A DNA stretch of 64,000 bases, taken from positions 6,028,501 to 6,092,500 of the forward strand of contig NC_019729.1 in NCBI RefSeq assembly GCF_000317475.1, written 5' to 3'. Origin of the DNA: Oscillatoria nigro-viridis PCC 7112 (GTDB taxonomy: Bacteria; Cyanobacteriota; Cyanobacteriia; Cyanobacteriales; Microcoleaceae). Below, one piece after another: positions 61,911-64,000 of this stretch; positions within the stretch are counted from its first letter, which is position 1; every line of letters begins with the position of its first letter. The translations under genes were made by a program, and so were the position numbers. The notes beneath the pieces are model-generated. The model ran no database searches. It was given only the letters and a program-made list of their open reading frames with translations, and was not told where the DNA came from.

Positions 61911-63292
61911 ACAGCCTGCAATTAGAATCTCATGTTGCCAATATTTTAGTGGTTGACGATACCCCAGACAACCTGCGTCTTTTATCCACTATGCTGAGAG
62001 ACAAAGGATATAAAGTTAGGGGCGTAATAAACGGGCAAATGGCATTAAAAGCAGCACGTTCAACCCCGCCAGATTTGATTTTGCTCGACATCTCTATGCC
62101 CCAGATGAACGGCTACGAAGTTTGCCAACATTTAAAAGCGGATGCCAGAACTTCGGGTATTCCAGTTATTTTCTTGAGCGCCCTAGATCGAGTGTTGGAT
62201 AAAGTCAAAGCATTTGCTGTAGGAGGAGTAGACTACATCACCAAGCCATTTCATTTAGAAGAAGTTTTAGCTCGTGTCGAAAATCAACTAACTATTCAGC
62301 GTTTGCAAAAAAAATTGCACGAGCAAAATGCGCGATTGCGGGAGTCCGAGGCTAAGGAGCGGAAGAAATCCCAGCAGCTAGAGCTGGCTCTACAACAGTT
62401 ACAACATACGCAAGCTCAACTCATCCAAAGCGAGAAAATGTCAAGTTTGGGGAATGTCGTAGCGGGGGTAGCTCACGAAATTAACAATCCGATTAGTTTC
62501 ATTAAAGGGAACCTCTCTCCGGTAACAGAGTACACTCAAGATTTGCTGAGGCTGGTGCAACTCTACGAAGAAGATTTTCCCAATCCCACAGCAGCTATCC
62601 AGGAACAATTGGAGGCGATGGATCTCACTTTTCTGAGCAATGACTTGCCGAAGTTAATTGCTTCTATGAGAATAGGAGCTGACCGGATCGAAGAAATAGT
62701 CCGATCGCTGCGGAATTTTTCCCGACTCGATGAATCTGAGTTGAAAGCGGTGGATATCCATGAAGGACTTGAGAGTACGCTGATGATTTTGCAGCATCGG
62801 CTGAAAGATGAAGCAGCTCAAACGATAATTAAAGTGGTAAAAGAGTATGAGGATCTGCCTAAGATAGAATGCTACGCGGGGCAAATGAATCAAGTTTTTA
62901 TGAACGTCCTGACTAATGCGATTGATGCGTTGCAATCACAAAAAAGTTCGGCAAACGATGTAGATGATAGCAGCCCAATCCCTACTATTACTATTTGCAC
63001 GAAGTTACTCTCGGAATGTCAAGTGGGTATTTATATTACTGATAATGGGCCGGGCATAACCGAAGATATTCAACAGCGCATATTTGAGCCATTTTTTACA
63101 ACGAAGAAAGTGGGTCAAGGAAAGGGTTTGGGGTTATCGATTAGCTATGCTATTGTAGTGGAAAACCACGGCGGGCAACTCCGTTGTCTTTCGATACCAG
63201 ATCGAGGGGCGACATTGGAAATCGAAATTCCGATTCACCACTCTAAAAAACGTTTTTATAAAGAAGATTTTGTCGGTTATAAGCCGCACTAA
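61907..63292 (+). CDS. Receiver - histidine kinase (response-regulator-led kinase)
   Basis: 461 residues. Receiver domain (about 12-128) with Asp61 in LILLDISMPQMNGYEV, Lys113 in YITKPF. A coiled coil (about 130-178) leads to a HisKA-like region with His190 in GNVVAGVAHEINNPISF and HATPase_c (MNQVFMNVLTNAIDALQ, DNGPGITEDIQ, GKGLGLSISYAIV). The kinase part is the same subtype as that ending the protein at 30502, not the HisKA of its direct neighbour. The start ATG overlaps the upstream stop (ATGA), so both are made together. It likely receives phosphate from the upstream hybrid kinase and passes the signal on. Confidence 0.95.
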   Translation: MNSLQLESHVANILVVDDTPDNLRLLSTMLRDKGYKVRGVINGQMALKAARSTPPDLILLDISMPQMNGYEVCQHLKADARTSGIPVIFLSALDRVLDKVKAFAVGGVDYITKPFHLEEVLARVENQLTIQRLQKKLHEQNARLRESEAKERKKSQQLELALQQLQHTQAQLIQSEKMSSLGNVVAGVAHEINNPISFIKGNLSPVTEYTQDLLRLVQLYEEDFPNPTAAIQEQLEAMDLTFLSNDLPKLIASMRIGADRIEEIVRSLRNFSRLDESELKAVDIHEGLESTLMILQHRLKDEAAQTIIKVVKEYEDLPKIECYAGQMNQVFMNVLTNAIDALQSQKSSANDVDDSSPIPTITICTKLLSECQVGIYITDNGPGITEDIQQRIFEPFFTTKKVGQGKGLGLSISYAIVVENHGGQLRCLSIPDRGATLEIEIPIHHSKKRFYKEDFVGYKPH

Positions 63293-63383
63293 AATCCAAG
63301 TATTCCCACAGGGTGTAAAATTGTGAATCGTGTTTATTTAGGAGTCATATCACGTGCGATCGATTAACCATAAGATCCCGGTC

Positions 63384-63442
63384 GGGGCGGGTTTTTGAGA
63401 TTGGAGATTGTTGGCAGGTTTTGTTGGTGAACCCGCCCCTAC
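63384..63442 (-). repeat. GGGGCGGGTTCACCAAC foldback element, copy 3
   Basis: Arms GGGGCGGGTT/AACCCGCCCC; in reverse complement it matches copy 1 (25634-25689) over both arms and the AACAATCT..CAATCTCAAA core. Confidence 0.8.
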
Positions 63443-63551
63443 TATTTGTCACAGAGTCCGAAACCTTTTCCGGCAAAGCTCGTTAAATTACCAAGGGTCG
63501 CCGACTTGCTTTTTTTTAGTAGCTTATGCACGCACTCTCAAACCCAAAATA

Positions 63552-64000
63552 ATGATGAATTTAACCGCTCATTTTTTTTCAGAAAAAGCCCTAGCAATTG
63601 TTTGTGTAATTGCTGCGTTTGTTGTCCTTGGGGGCAAAGTCTTTGCCACAGCAATCGATTATGCACCGCCATTTAAAGAAACCAGCTTTTACAGTACGAC
63701 GATATCTGCTAATAACGATTTAGGTGACATTTATTATCCTAAACCATCGGATCTTAATTCGGGTAATTACTCTTTCCCCATTGTACTTTTATTGCAAGGT
63801 GCGCTGGTAGATAAATCCTTTTATTCAGATTACGCTAGCCACGTGGCGCGGTACGGCTTTGTGGTAGTCGTTCCGAACCATTTGCGCCCTTCGCCCTTCA
63901 ATCCCACTTCACCGCCTAATTTGGCGTCGGAAACTTCGCAAATTGCGGCGGTTTTGTCGCAGATGGCGATCGAAAACAAAAAGCCCACATCTCCGATCGC
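63552..64000 (+). CDS. Secreted alpha/beta hydrolase (chlorophyllase/cutinase-like), 3' end outside window
   Basis: Open from ATG 63552 (or 63555) to the window end, 149 codons seen. A signal peptide covers about residues 1-33 (KALAIVCVIAAFVVLGGKVFA then TAID). The mature part reads FKETSFYSTTISANNDLGDIYYPK, IVLLLQGALVDKSFYSDYASHVARYGFVVVVPNHLRPS, the first strands and oxyanion region of an alpha/beta hydrolase (LLLQGA in place of HGG). This resembles chlorophyllase and polyester-hydrolase-like groups. The nucleophile elbow (GxSxG) lies beyond the window, so activity and family cannot be fixed. Confidence 0.75.
   Translation, partial: MMNLTAHFFSEKALAIVCVIAAFVVLGGKVFATAIDYAPPFKETSFYSTTISANNDLGDIYYPKPSDLNSGNYSFPIVLLLQGALVDKSFYSDYASHVARYGFVVVVPNHLRPSPFNPTSPPNLASETSQIAAVLSQMAIENKKPTSPI

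Overview
The window is chromosomal DNA of a filamentous, oxygenic cyanobacterium, most likely of the Oscillatoriales (Microcoleus/Oscillatoria type). Reasons: psaK (photosystem I subunit) and chlB (dark-operative protochlorophyllide reductase); cyanobacteria-restricted families (DUF3318, CGLD27, DUF2949, XisH/XisI, Mo-nitrogenase C-terminal domain protein, Uma2); very frequent HIP1 octamers (GCGATCGC); heptanucleotide AAATCTA tandem repeats; and giant Ser/Thr-kinase/histidine-kinase fusions. The genus is inferred from style, not from an rRNA gene.

Layout. 1-5.9 kb: end of a DUF2079 membrane protein, a DUF3318 protein, then an exopolysaccharide module with a STAS/sugar-transferase fusion, an RsbW-like anti-sigma kinase and a WcaI-like glycosyltransferase. 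6-7.7 kb: xisH/xisI and decayed type I restriction (hsdR, hsdM) and EamA transporter remnants. 7.7-10.9 kb: housekeeping run yqeK-rsfS-CGLD27-asparaginase, then two identical initiator tRNA genes in a 151-bp tandem repeat. 11-13.5 kb: a TnpB element and an intact-looking IS630 element. 13.7-20.6 kb: small cyanobacterial proteins, a Cache/PAS histidine kinase, a rhomboid protease and a Mo-nitrogenase C-domain protein.

21-27.6 kb is an accessory zone: two near-identical 57-codon genes with conserved hairpin leaders, each divergent from a different DNA-binding protein; a second IS630; tandem Uma2 nucleases; a VapB-like antitoxin whose toxin is cut to 11 codons; and a cold-shock-domain/nuclease-like fusion. 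27.7-43 kb: chlB, a KTSC protein, a 1837-residue kinase fusion, ackA, psaK, a phosphatase, a split OLD-like ATPase/TOPRIM pair and phosphoketolase. Phosphoketolase and acetate kinase together make acetate and ATP from sugar phosphates.

43.8-50.8 kb is a second accessory island: DUF433/DUF5615 pseudogenes, an IS66 with an 8-bp target duplication, and two modules of a small helical protein plus an HNH nuclease. Between these modules lies a coupled two-gene operon: a PD-(D/E)XK nuclease-ParA fusion and a ParB/SAP-like partner. This is the best candidate here for an undescribed (probably anti-MGE) system. 51-64 kb: topA, a VOC protein, a 2269-residue paralogue of the kinase fusion translationally coupled to a receiver-histidine kinase, and the start of an alpha/beta hydrolase gene. 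All function calls come from reading protein sequences by eye; no database search was run.
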